DNA of 8,425 nucleotides, taken from the NCBI GenBank assembly GCA_001412335.1, contig LKUF01000220.1:1-8425 (forward strand). Direction: 5' to 3'. This document shows positions 1 to 6,137 of the stretch, in pieces; position 1 is the stretch's first letter, and every line of letters starts with the position of its first letter. The stretch comes from Methanolinea sp. SDB (GTDB lineage: Archaea > Halobacteriota > Methanomicrobia > Methanomicrobiales > Methanospirillaceae). The position numbers and the translations under genes were made by a program. Under the pieces are notes generated by a model. That model was given only the letters and a program-made list of their open reading frames with translations, was not told where the DNA came from and ran no database searches.

Positions 1-110
1 GTCCCGTGCTCCTCGATAAGGCAGGTTGCAAGCCCACTCTCCGCACAGGCACGGGCGCAGGCGCTTCCTGCCGGGCCGGCACCCACGATCACCACGTCGT
101 ACCGTTCCAT
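1..110 (-). CDS. FAD-dependent oxidoreductase, geranylgeranyl reductase family (N-terminal fragment)
   Basis: Only the first 36 codons lie in the window; the rest continues past base 1. The start is ATG at 110-108. The visible protein opens with a Rossmann FAD-binding strand-turn-helix: YDVVIVGAGPAGS (residues 4-16) carries G-x-G-x-x-G, and an acidic pair closes the second strand in CLIEEHGT. This opening is typical of archaeal geranylgeranyl reductase-like proteins. Members with known function saturate the isoprenoid chains of archaeal membrane lipids at the membrane surface, using FAD. The family has several paralogs in methanogens, so the substrate cannot be fixed from 36 residues, and other FAD-dependent dehydrogenases share the fold. 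The flavoprotein assignment is firm; the subfamily is inference. The gene is divergent from pth2, separated by 112 bases. Confidence 0.65.
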   Translation of the reverse strand, partial: MERYDVVIVGAGPAGSACARACAESGLATCLIEEHG

Positions 111-222
111 CTTCCCATAACGGTAAGGCAGGACTGGACCATCAAACCCTCTGCAGTGCCCCGCCGGACGACAGCCATATCGGACACCTATTTCATGCCA
201 CGGGGAGAATACGTAAAAGAAA

Positions 223-585
223 ATGCCTGCAGAACCGGAATTTGTCTGGAAACAGTGCCTTGTGGTGCGGGGCGACCTGAAGATGAGCTGCGGAAAGATC
301 TGTGCACAGGTCGCCCACGCGGCAATCATGGCATACGAGAGAGCCGACCAGGATGCCCGGAAGAGGTGGTCCTCCGAGGGACAGAAGAAGGTCGTGCTCA
401 GGGCGAAGGGGGAGCGTGACCTCTTCGAGTTGAAGGTGCTCGCAGAGCGTGCGGGAATCTCGACCGGGCTCGTCCGTGACGCCGGCCTGACCGAGATACC
501 ACCCGGGAGCGTGACGGCGCTCGGCCTTGGCCCGGCACGGTCAGAGGACCTGGACAAGATCACGAGCAGTCTCCCCCTCCTATGA
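223..585 (+). CDS. pth2: Peptidyl-tRNA hydrolase, Pth2 type
   Basis: Pth2 cleaves the ester bond of peptidyl-tRNAs that drop off the ribosome, returning free tRNA. This is the archaeal/eukaryotic enzyme, unrelated to bacterial Pth. The 120-residue length is normal for the family. The signature block spans residues 14-34 (VVRGDLKM at 14-21, then GKICAQVAHAA at 24-34). The second block, DAGLTEIPPGSVTALGLGPA at 86-105, carries the conserved D86, T90 and T98. The start at 223 leaves the usual short lead before the first strand. A GGGGAG run at 202-207 is rather far upstream for a ribosome site, and a TATA-like CTATTTCA at 188-195 would give a transcript with only a few leader bases. The stop overlaps the truD start (ATGA at 582-585), which suggests translational coupling of two tRNA genes. 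Function is confident. Confidence 0.96.
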   Translation: MPAEPEFVWKQCLVVRGDLKMSCGKICAQVAHAAIMAYERADQDARKRWSSEGQKKVVLRAKGERDLFELKVLAERAGISTGLVRDAGLTEIPPGSVTALGLGPARSEDLDKITSSLPLL

Positions 586-1850
586 AAGAGAGCGTCCACC
601 CCCTCGAGATCTCCCTCGGCATGGAATACTATGCAACCGACACTCCCGGGACGGGCGGGAGACTCCGGACACACGCGGAAGACTTCATCGTGGAGGAAGA
701 GCCCTGCGAGGTCGGGGACGAGGGGCCGTACCTCATCTGCCGCCTCACCAAGAAAGACTGGGAACTGCAGCGGGCTGCAAAGGAGATATCGAAGGTCCTC
801 GGGATATCCCACCGGAGAATAGGCTGGACGGGCACGAAGGACAAGCACGCCCTGACAAGCCAGCTGATCTCCATATACAATGCGACCCCCGAAGAGGTAG
901 AGAGGGTGGCCTTGAAAGACCTCGAGCTCGAGGTGGTCGGAAGGTCGAATACCGGCCTCTCGCTCGGGTCCCACCAGGCAAACCGGTTCCGGATCACTAT
1001 CCGGGAGACCACGGGAGAAGACCTGGCGGGTCAGGCAGAAGAAGTTGCCGCGATCTGCAGGGTGGGCATTCCGAATTACTTCGGCATCCAGCGGTTCGGT
1101 GTGATTCGCCCGGTAACGCATCTTGTCGGGGAGTATATACTTCGGGGCGATTATGAGGGGGCGGTCTGCTGTTACGTGGGCCATGCATACCCGGGCGAGC
1201 CCGAACCCACACGGGAAGCACGGACCGCCTTTCTTGAGAGCCGGGATGCCGTGCAGGGACTGCACGAACTCCCCGTCCCCCTGACATACGAACGGTCCAT
1301 GCTCCACCACCTCGCTGCTCATCAGGGAGACTACGAGGGGGCGCTCCGTGTGCTCCCCCCAAGGCTTCTCTCCCTGTTTGTCAGCGCCTTCCAGTCCTTT
1401 CTCTTCAACAGGATTGTATCGGCCCGTATGAGGGAGGAGAGATCGCTCTCTTTCCCCTCACCCGGAGACAGGCTTGTATTCGAAGGCGGGAGGGAGGACC
1501 GGGTGACGGCCGGAAACCTGCGGGCCGCTGAAGCACAACTGAAGAGGGGACGGTGCCGGATCGCCATCTTCATACCGGGCAGCAGGGTCTTTGAGCCCGG
1601 CGGACCGGATGATGAGGTGATGGCCTCGCTGCTTGCGGATTATGCCATCACACCGGAAGACTTCCAGCGGGCTTCGGACTTTGTTGGTGTGCGGTATGAC
1701 GGTGCCCTGCGCCCTGCATCCCTCTCCACCGATGTAAGAACAGATATCAGCGGAAGGGAGATTGCTCTCTCGTTCTCCCTCCCGCCGGGACACTATGCCA
1801 CCACCGTCTGCAGGGAGTTTATGAAGGCGGATCCCCTGCAGATGATCTGA
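582..1850 (+). CDS. truD: tRNA pseudouridine(13) synthase TruD
   Basis: TruD isomerises uridine 13 in the D-arm of tRNAs to pseudouridine. The 422-residue protein carries the family signature GTKDKHALTSQ at residues 84-94, where D87 is the expected catalytic aspartate. It also has the conserved NRFRITIR block (134-141) and PNYFGIQRFG (164-173). The central part between the catalytic-domain halves (about 175-350) corresponds to the TruD-specific insertion domain, and the end, including SFSLPPGHYATTVCREFMK, matches the usual C-terminal FSLP-G-YATT-REF block. The length fits archaeal TruD/Pus7 proteins. The start ATG lies inside the last codons of pth2 (4-base overlap), so the two are probably co-translated from one mRNA. 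A run of six T follows the stop by seven bases. No missing key residue is seen. Confidence 0.96.
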   Translation: MKESVHPLEISLGMEYYATDTPGTGGRLRTHAEDFIVEEEPCEVGDEGPYLICRLTKKDWELQRAAKEISKVLGISHRRIGWTGTKDKHALTSQLISIYNATPEEVERVALKDLELEVVGRSNTGLSLGSHQANRFRITIRETTGEDLAGQAEEVAAICRVGIPNYFGIQRFGVIRPVTHLVGEYILRGDYEGAVCCYVGHAYPGEPEPTREARTAFLESRDAVQGLHELPVPLTYERSMLHHLAAHQGDYEGALRVLPPRLLSLFVSAFQSFLFNRIVSARMREERSLSFPSPGDRLVFEGGREDRVTAGNLRAAEAQLKRGRCRIAIFIPGSRVFEPGGPDDEVMASLLADYAITPEDFQRASDFVGVRYDGALRPASLSTDVRTDISGREIALSFSLPPGHYATTVCREFMKADPLQMI

Positions 1851-1856
1851 TCCGGC

Positions 1857-1862
1857 TTTTTT
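1857..1862 (+). terminator. T-tract terminator after truD
   Basis: Six consecutive T bases begin seven bases past the truD stop. Archaeal RNA polymerase commonly terminates at short U-tracts without a strong preceding hairpin. The position, just past a gene end and ahead of a convergent gene, fits this role. Confidence 0.5.
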
Positions 1863-1876
1863 GGCCCTCCATTCTT

Positions 1877-1909
1877 TGGTTCCTCCTGGTTCGCACAACC
1901 GCGGAACCA
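1877..1909. repeat. Nested inverted repeat between convergent truD and arfC
   Basis: TGGTTCC (1877-1883) is the perfect reverse complement of GGAACCA (1903-1909). Between these arms GGTT (1888-1891) pairs with AACC (1897-1900) around a CGCAC loop. The stacked hairpin sits in the 168-base gap between two genes that face each other. It could separate or terminate converging transcripts. No T-tract directly follows it on either strand, so it is not a classical intrinsic terminator. Confidence 0.4.
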
Positions 1910-2018
1910 TTCTCCCGGATAAAATATGAGAAATCGGCGAAAAAGCGCAGGGATTCGTATTGTTGTGAGCCGGGATCCACACCTGGTTCTCTCCACCGGA
2001 CACCTGGATGCCCACACG

Positions 2019-2699
2019 TTACCGGTAACAGACGGTGTACTCGGTAACCAGGTTTGTCCCGCAGAGATAGTGGTCCTTTAATTCCAGCCTGATCATCTCG
2101 TCCTCGGACTCGATGTGCATCCCCCCGACGAGCGAAGGAGTATCCGCACCGCCGACAATGAACGGAAGATGTATAAGACGGATCTCATCCACGAGCCGGT
2201 GATGGAGCATGTGCCAGTTCAATGTCGGCCCCCCCTCGATCATCAGTCTTGAAACACCATACCCTGTTTTGAGTATGTGCATGAGGCGTGGCAGATCGAC
2301 ACGGTCTTCTCCGCATACCTCGACCCGTGCACCCCTCTCCATGATTGCGTCGATCTTCTCACGGGGAGCGCGTGAAGAGACTGCAATAACGGTCGGGGCA
2401 TCGGGACCGAGGACATTGGAATCGAGAGGGATATCTGCCCTGCTGCTCGGGATCACCCGGAGGGGGCTTTTTCCCTCCACGAGCCGGACTGTCAGGAAAG
2501 AGTTGTCAATTTTGATGGTATTTGACCCGACCATGATGGCATCATATTCGGCACGGGTCCGGTGAAGCAGGAGCTCTGTCCTGGGGTCCATGTACTTCAT
2601 CAGGATCTTGCTCGAAGTCCCTCTCTTGAGGGTGAGCTTGCCGTCGACGGTGATCTCCGACATCATCAGTACATGGGGTCTATAGGATAATTCGTGCAA
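2019..2699 (-). CDS. arfC: 2,5-diamino-6-ribosylamino-pyrimidinone 5'-phosphate reductase (riboflavin pathway)
   Basis: This enzyme reduces the ribosylamino side chain of the first pyrimidine intermediate of archaeal riboflavin synthesis with NAD(P)H. Archaea and fungi reduce before deamination, and the pathway also supplies the ribityl intermediate used for the F420 precursor FO in methanogens. The 226-residue protein is a stand-alone RibD C-terminal (DHFR-like) domain with no deaminase domain, as expected for the archaeal enzyme. Visible family blocks are ITVDGKL (16-22), RAEYDAIMVGSNTI (49-62), LTVR (69-72), RLMIEGGPTLNW (151-162) and the DE...P.IVGG stretch (171-184). The start is TTG at 2699-2697: it is needed to keep the conserved RPHV strand, and it has GGGAG at 2704-2708, four bases away. 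ATG codons 12 and 13 would cut the first strand. The gene is convergent with truD and divergent from the phosphatidyltransferase gene. Confidence 0.92.
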   Translation of the reverse strand: MHELSYRPHVLMMSEITVDGKLTLKRGTSSKILMKYMDPRTELLLHRTRAEYDAIMVGSNTIKIDNSFLTVRLVEGKSPLRVIPSSRADIPLDSNVLGPDAPTVIAVSSRAPREKIDAIMERGARVEVCGEDRVDLPRLMHILKTGYGVSRLMIEGGPTLNWHMLHHRLVDEIRLIHLPFIVGGADTPSLVGGMHIESEDEMIRLELKDHYLCGTNLVTEYTVCYR

Positions 2700-2703
2700 T
2701 ATA

Positions 2704-2708
2704 CTCCC
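2704..2708 (-). promoter_or_regulatory. Ribosome binding site deciding the TTG start of arfC
   Basis: Read on the minus strand this is GGGAG, four bases before TTG at 2699. No comparable site precedes the later ATG codons, so it supports the non-ATG start. Confidence 0.6.
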
Positions 2709-2738
2709 TTCTTAACCTGATAGGTTCGTGGTGATGTC

Positions 2739-2746
2739 ATATAGAA
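2739..2746 (-). promoter_or_regulatory. Candidate TATA box for arfC
   Basis: The minus strand reads CTATATGA here, close to an archaeal TATA element. A transcript starting about 26-27 bases downstream would begin near 2715 and carry a short leader that includes the GGGAG ribosome site. Called by position and sequence only. Confidence 0.4.
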
Positions 2747-2854
2747 GTTCGCCCTTTGGAGAAAACCGGATTGCAGGTGGGAAAGATTCGCCGGATATTT
2801 ACCCTGTTGGTAAAAAAACCATTGGTATCGTCTGATTTCTCATTCCAGTACAAT

Positions 2855-2871
2855 AGAATAACTATTATTCT
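2855..2871. promoter_or_regulatory. Palindromic operator-like site over the phosphatidyltransferase promoter
   Basis: AGAATAA (2855-2861), a CTA spacer and TTATTCT (2865-2871) form a perfect 7-base inverted repeat. Its centre is 32 bases before the ATG at 2895. The AT-rich ACTATTATT within it is the best TATA-like sequence at the distance expected for a leaderless transcript (a start near 2892). Either the palindrome is incidental to the TATA element, or a dimeric regulator binds here and blocks or helps TBP/TFB. Confidence 0.4.
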
Positions 2872-2894
2872 CCCCGGTGCCATCTTACTTAGCC

Positions 2895-3527
2895 ATGAAT
2901 ATCACTGCGCTGCGCCCCCGGTTCATGGGATACCTAGAGCCGGTTGCAGAGGTATTTTCAAGATCGGGTATCACTCCAAACCAGATTTCACTTTTATCAC
3001 TCCTCTCAGGAATACTCTGTGCATACCTCTACTACAGGCAGGATTTCCTCGCAGGCAGCGTGATGCTCTTCCTCTCTGCGCTGCTTGACCTTATCGACGG
3101 CAGCGTAGCCCGGAAAACTTCGAAGGAGACCCGGTTCGGGGCGGTCTTTGACTGGATCGTCGACAAGTACGTTGATGCACTCGTCCTCCTCGGCATCGGC
3201 TTTTCAGGCATTGCCATACTGTCACGTATCCTTCCCGTCCCCCCGATTGCCGACTTCGGGGTGGTGACCGTTGCTATCATCGGGTCACTGATGAATACAT
3301 TCATAAAACCGGTAGTTTACGCAGAAACGGGTTTTGAAGAGCGGATTCACGGGAAAATTGAAGATCCGCTCGAAGGTGTCGGCTTTTTCGGCAGGCCCGA
3401 GACGTTCCTGGTCCTGCTGGCCGGCGGAATGACAGGATACATCTGGGTTTCGGTACTGATTATCGCGGTCTGCACCAATCTTTCAGCGATCCAGCGGATC
3501 ATGTATCTTTACAAAAGACTCTCGTAA
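2895..3527 (+). CDS. CDP-alcohol phosphatidyltransferase, archaetidylinositol-phosphate-synthase-like
   Basis: This integral membrane enzyme transfers an archaetidyl (phospholipid) group from a CDP-activated lipid to an alcohol head group, releasing CMP. The family signature is complete: D65-x2-D68-G69-x2-A72-R73-x8-G82-x3-D86-x3-D90, the metal- and CDP-binding site. About five or six hydrophobic segments follow or flank it (roughly 31-47, 51-66, 93-112, 120-136 and one or two in 168-194). The opening, ALRPRFMGYLEP through SGITPNQISLLSLLSG, resembles archaetidylinositol phosphate synthases more than serine or glycerol-phosphate transferases, but the acceptor alcohol is inference. I chose ATG 2895 (210 residues) over GTG 2877 because family members start shortly before the LRP motif and a TATA-like sequence lies at leaderless distance. 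The last 29 bases overlap the artA 3' end on the other strand. Confidence 0.87.
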   Translation: MNITALRPRFMGYLEPVAEVFSRSGITPNQISLLSLLSGILCAYLYYRQDFLAGSVMLFLSALLDLIDGSVARKTSKETRFGAVFDWIVDKYVDALVLLGIGFSGIAILSRILPVPPIADFGVVTVAIIGSLMNTFIKPVVYAETGFEERIHGKIEDPLEGVGFFGRPETFLVLLAGGMTGYIWVSVLIIAVCTNLSAIQRIMYLYKRLS

Positions 3528-4305
3528 TCTCGTCGATGTAGAGCTTGATCAGATCTCCTGCAAAGTCCGCAAGCACGGGAATTATCCGGAACAGAGCGTA
3601 GGCGATCGCGACCAGGAGCAGGAGTGCCAGCAGCTCGGCAAAGACATTGTGGGCCCAGAAGAAGCTCTCGTAGCCGTATTCACCGTTCCCGGCAATTTCG
3701 GGGAACCAGGGGAACCATTGTTCCGTATACGCGATGATCACGGCCGTATTCCTGACCAGGTTTAAGATATAGATCGTCGGGACAACGAGGAGAAATACCA
3801 GTCCTTTCTGCCGGAGCGTGGTGGGAACGGCAGCGGCGATGCCGAGCATGATTGCAATAGCCTGTATTCCGGTACAGGCCAGTATTATCTCTACAAGAAA
3901 TGCGTTTCGGCAGAGCATGTTCCAGTCGACGAGGTCTGCATGGTACCCGAGTGCATTCACGAGCCAGAGTGTCTGGCCCACCACGACCGATATGAGTATA
4001 TCCCCGAGAGGGGTGAATGCAAACGGCGCATAGATGAGGAATGAGACTGCGGCCGCAGTCGAGAGCTGCATCACCAGCCTTTCGCGCTTCAGAAGGTACC
4101 TGACCGTGATTATCAGAAACGGGATAGAGAGTGCTGCGATCAGGGGATAAAGGAAATTATTGATGGAGAGATAATACGGAATCTCGGCCCAGAGGAAGAG
4201 CACCATGCCCGCCCAGCCAAGCGCCGCAAAATACTGCCGGAAGCGTCCCGGAACCAGGAACAACAGGAAAAATATGCAGGAGAACAGGACCAGGAATTCC
4301 TTCAT
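3499..4305 (-). CDS. artA: Archaeosortase A, membrane transpeptidase-like protein-sorting enzyme
   Basis: Archaeosortases are polytopic membrane cysteine enzymes of the exosortase family. They recognise a C-terminal tripartite signal (PGF-CTERM for ArtA) on secreted surface proteins, remove it and allow attachment to a membrane lipid. The 268-residue protein is mostly hydrophobic, with about seven to eight membrane segments. The catalytic-type residues are present: C144 in ILACTGIQAIAIMLG, R185 in LNLVRNTAVI and H219 in FFWAHNVFAE. Each lies at the outer end of a predicted membrane helix, as in the family. The ACTGIQ motif fits the ArtA subgroup; ArtB-D types are the alternative. No PGF-CTERM substrate is encoded in the window. 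The start ATG at 4305 lacks a clear ribosome site. The gene converges on and overlaps the lipid phosphatidyltransferase gene, and diverges from TFS. In Haloferax, ArtA processing depends on lipid head-group synthesis genes. Confidence 0.85.
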   Translation of the reverse strand: MKEFLVLFSCIFFLLFLVPGRFRQYFAALGWAGMVLFLWAEIPYYLSINNFLYPLIAALSIPFLIITVRYLLKRERLVMQLSTAAAVSFLIYAPFAFTPLGDILISVVVGQTLWLVNALGYHADLVDWNMLCRNAFLVEIILACTGIQAIAIMLGIAAAVPTTLRQKGLVFLLVVPTIYILNLVRNTAVIIAYTEQWFPWFPEIAGNGEYGYESFFWAHNVFAELLALLLLVAIAYALFRIIPVLADFAGDLIKLYIDEITRVFCKDT

Positions 4306-4347
4306 TTAATATCTATCAACACGTTTTGGTAAAAAAGGATCGTAATT

Positions 4348-4364
4348 GGAAATATTTTAAATCC
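4348..4364. promoter_or_regulatory. Shared AT-rich core promoter between artA and TFS
   Basis: GGAAATATTTTAAATCC is an imperfect palindrome: GGA and TCC ends, with an AT core readable as a TATA box on both strands. The minus strand gives TTTAAAATA, predicting an artA start near 4330. The plus strand gives AATATTTTAAAT, predicting a TFS start near 4384. It is the only strong TATA-like element in the 95-base divergent gap, so one element may serve both genes. Confidence 0.4.
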
Positions 4365-4400
4365 ACTCATGCATTGTACAATCCCAAGGGTTAATCTGGT

Positions 4401-4730
4401 ATGATTTCCCATATAATAGCGATGTTTTGTCCGGAATGCAAGAGCCTGATGATCTCGTCCGGTGGCCAGTTGAAATGCAGAAGGTGCGGGTATATCAGGA
4501 AGATCTCTGATGACGACCAGATGCAGATCAAACGGCGGCGCAGCGAACGGGAGATCGTGATAGTCGAGGAGGACGCCCCGGCGACCCTCCCCACCACCGC
4601 GGTAAAGTGTCCAAAGTGCGAACACAACCTGGCATTCTGGTGGCTCAGACAGCTCCGATCCGCGGATGAGAGCGAGGTCAGGTTCTTCAGGTGCTGCAAG
4701 TGCGGCCACACCTGGCGCGAATACGATTAA
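4401..4730 (+). CDS. tfs: Transcription factor S (TFS), RNA polymerase cleavage factor
   Basis: TFS is the archaeal counterpart of TFIIS. It enters the RNA polymerase secondary channel and stimulates cleavage of backtracked RNA, rescuing arrested complexes and aiding proofreading. Two zinc ribbons are visible. The N-terminal one uses C10, C13, C26 and C29 (FCPEC to CRRCG). The C-terminal one uses C70, C73, C98 and C101, and ends in the family hallmark KCGHTWREYD. The hairpin LRSADESE carries the catalytic acidic pair D89-E90. The 109-residue length is normal. The start is uncertain: ATG 4401 has AAGGG at 4386-4390, while the in-frame ATG 4422 (102 residues) would place FCPEC directly after Met, as in most family members. 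I kept 4401 for its ribosome site. C99 is an extra cysteine next to the zinc ligands. A T-tract follows the stop. Confidence 0.93.
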   Translation: MISHIIAMFCPECKSLMISSGGQLKCRRCGYIRKISDDDQMQIKRRRSEREIVIVEEDAPATLPTTAVKCPKCEHNLAFWWLRQLRSADESEVRFFRCCKCGHTWREYD

Positions 4731-4737
4731 ACCACTC

Positions 4738-4743
4738 TTTTTT
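4738..4743 (+). terminator. T-tract terminator after TFS
   Basis: A run of six T begins seven bases beyond the TFS stop, the same spacing as after truD. This fits archaeal U-tract termination and suggests TFS is transcribed apart from the oxidoreductase gene downstream. Confidence 0.5.
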
Positions 4744-4898
4744 CATCCCGGGGAGATATTTCCGTGGTACTTCCAACTGCCGCGAAGGGTGTTTTCCCGC
4801 GTGGCCTGCAGTCATGGTATAGCCGGCATTCAAAAGCCGGATTCTCCATGTGGTAATTCTCCGGTTCTGCCAGATATTCCGACCTCTTCACCCAGTCA

Positions 4899-4906
4899 GT
4901 TTAATC
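4899..4906 (+). promoter_or_regulatory. Candidate TATA box for the GMC oxidoreductase
   Basis: The sequence GTTTAATC is the most TATA-like element in the 200-base gap after TFS. Its centre is 27-28 bases before the ATG at 4931, so the transcript would be leaderless, in agreement with the absence of a ribosome site there. Confidence 0.4.
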
Positions 4907-4930
4907 ACCCACGGGCACCCTCACCACTCT

Positions 4931-6112
4931 ATGGCGATCGTAGTCGGGTCCGGGGCGGGCGGGGCGACCGTCGCACGGGAACTCGCTTCAGCTGGCCACC
5001 CGGTTCTCATCATTGAGAGAGGACCTGAGATCCCGGAGCAGGATGCGCACCGGCACTACGCGAACGTGAACGCGGAGGTGAAACTGATGCGCACGTGCTG
5101 CCTTGGGGGGACGACGATGGTCTCCGGCGGCAACGCCCTCCGGTGCCTTGAACCGGAGCTCCGGGTGCTCGGCATCGATCTCTCGGCCGAGTTTGCCGAG
5201 ACGGAACGGGAGCTTGGTGTGCAGGAGCTTCCCGACGACCTGATCGGCGAAGGGACCCGGCGCCTGATGGATGCTTCCCTGGACCTTGGCCTTCCCGTCA
5301 GGAAGATGCCCAAGTTCATCGACCCGGACCGGTGCTGCAGGGACGGCCGGTGCAGTCTCGGCTGTCCGGTATCGGCACGGTGGACCGCTGTGCGATTCAT
5401 CAGGGAAGCCCAGGAGAACGGGGCGCAGGTGATCACCGGACAGGCGGTTTCATCGGTCTGTGTACGGCACGGAGAGGTTTCAGGTGTACGATGCGGAACG
5501 CGTGAATATTCAGACGACCTCGTGGTCATCGCAGCAGGAGCGCTCGAGACACCCCGCCTTATCAGGCCTCTCGGTATCCCCGCCTCTCCGCTCTTCTGCG
5601 ACACTTTTGCGACGATTGGTGGCGTCTTCCCGGATATAGGGTTTGACCGCGATGTCCCGATGGGCACGTACCTGGCCCATGACAGGTGCCTCGTCATGCC
5701 CCATTATTCACGGCAGCTTGGTGCACTGCTGCAGGAGACCGGGGAGACCGTGGGGGAAGGGGACGTCCTTTCCATGATGGTGAAGATTGCGGACCAGGAT
5801 TCCGGCAGGTTGGGTGAGACGATAGAGAAGGGAGTGACCGCTGCCGATGCACGGATCCTTGCTGGCGGAGTATCGGTCGCCGGGGCGATCCTCCACGAGG
5901 CAGGTGTCGATCCAAAAACCTTCAGGACCGCTCCTCTCCGGGGGCCCCACCCGGGAGGCACGGCGAGGATCGGTGTCGCGGTGGACAACACACTTATGAC
6001 AGGGATCGGCGGGCTGTACGTCGCAGATGCTTCGGTCCTCCCAACAGCTCCGGGTTCTCCGCCGATCCTGACCATCATATCGCTTGCAAAATACGCTGCA
6101 AGAAGGATGTAG
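4931..6112 (+). CDS. GMC-type FAD-dependent oxidoreductase with cysteine cluster, substrate unknown
   Basis: The 393-residue protein has the glucose-methanol-choline oxidoreductase architecture. An FAD Rossmann motif lies at residues 4-32 (VVGSGAGG to IIERGP), then the second flavin contact LGGTTMVSGGNALR (58-71), then AAGALETPRLI (201-211). The C-terminal block is HPGGTARIG (340-348), followed by YVADASVLPTAPGSPP and the final FAD-contact helix. H340 is the likely catalytic base. It is much shorter than typical 500-600-residue GMC enzymes, so the substrate-binding region (about 215-335) is reduced. A cluster C135, C136, C141, C145 sits where alcohol-oxidase-like relatives have a CG-C-GC motif. 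The usual NP before the last helix is SPP. ATG 4931 is chosen because upstream codons back to 4850 encode no family sequence and would displace the nucleotide-binding motif from the N-terminus. Substrate and electron acceptor are unknown. Confidence 0.85.
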   Translation: MAIVVGSGAGGATVARELASAGHPVLIIERGPEIPEQDAHRHYANVNAEVKLMRTCCLGGTTMVSGGNALRCLEPELRVLGIDLSAEFAETERELGVQELPDDLIGEGTRRLMDASLDLGLPVRKMPKFIDPDRCCRDGRCSLGCPVSARWTAVRFIREAQENGAQVITGQAVSSVCVRHGEVSGVRCGTREYSDDLVVIAAGALETPRLIRPLGIPASPLFCDTFATIGGVFPDIGFDRDVPMGTYLAHDRCLVMPHYSRQLGALLQETGETVGEGDVLSMMVKIADQDSGRLGETIEKGVTAADARILAGGVSVAGAILHEAGVDPKTFRTAPLRGPHPGGTARIGVAVDNTLMTGIGGLYVADASVLPTAPGSPPILTIISLAKYAARRM

Positions 6113-6114
6113 AG

Positions 6115-6137
6115 GTCGCATGATGCAGGATTGCGAC
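6115..6137 (+). repeat. Small inverted repeat after the oxidoreductase gene
   Basis: GTCGCA (6115-6120) is the reverse complement of TGCGAC (6132-6137), with an 11-base loop. As RNA it would form a 6-pair stem just past the oxidoreductase stop, covering the ribosome site edge and start of the 36-codon ORF. No T-tract follows, so it could as easily be an mRNA 3' stabiliser as a translation control. Confidence 0.3.

Noticed and set aside
6..419. 137-codon plus-strand frame at the left edge
   Set aside because: It runs across the reductase N-terminus, the divergent promoter gap and half of pth2 in another frame, and has no family resemblance.
527..1156. 209-codon plus-strand frame overlapping pth2 and truD
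   Set aside because: Arg/Gly/Pro-rich translation in the wrong frame of truD, which has all its catalytic motifs.
1919..1928. TATA-like ATAAAATATG on the plus strand, possibly promoting an RNA antisense to arfC
   Set aside because: AT-rich sequence between converging genes is common, and nothing downstream looks like a gene or structured RNA.
4781..4840. Two short hairpins in the gap after TFS (around 4781-4801 and 4823-4840)
   Set aside because: The stems are 5-6 pairs with bulges or an 8-base loop, no T-tract follows, and such repeats arise easily in GC-rich DNA.
4850..4930. N-terminal extension of the GMC oxidoreductase (start at 4850)
   Set aside because: The added 27 residues (His/Pro-rich) do not belong to the family, and the nucleotide-binding strand should begin right after the start, as it does from 4931.
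5056..5697. 213-codon open frame on the minus strand opposite the GMC oxidoreductase
   Set aside because: Composition is shadow-like (Arg, Ser, Pro) and it opposes the FAD-binding and cysteine-cluster coding sequence, whose family motifs are plain.
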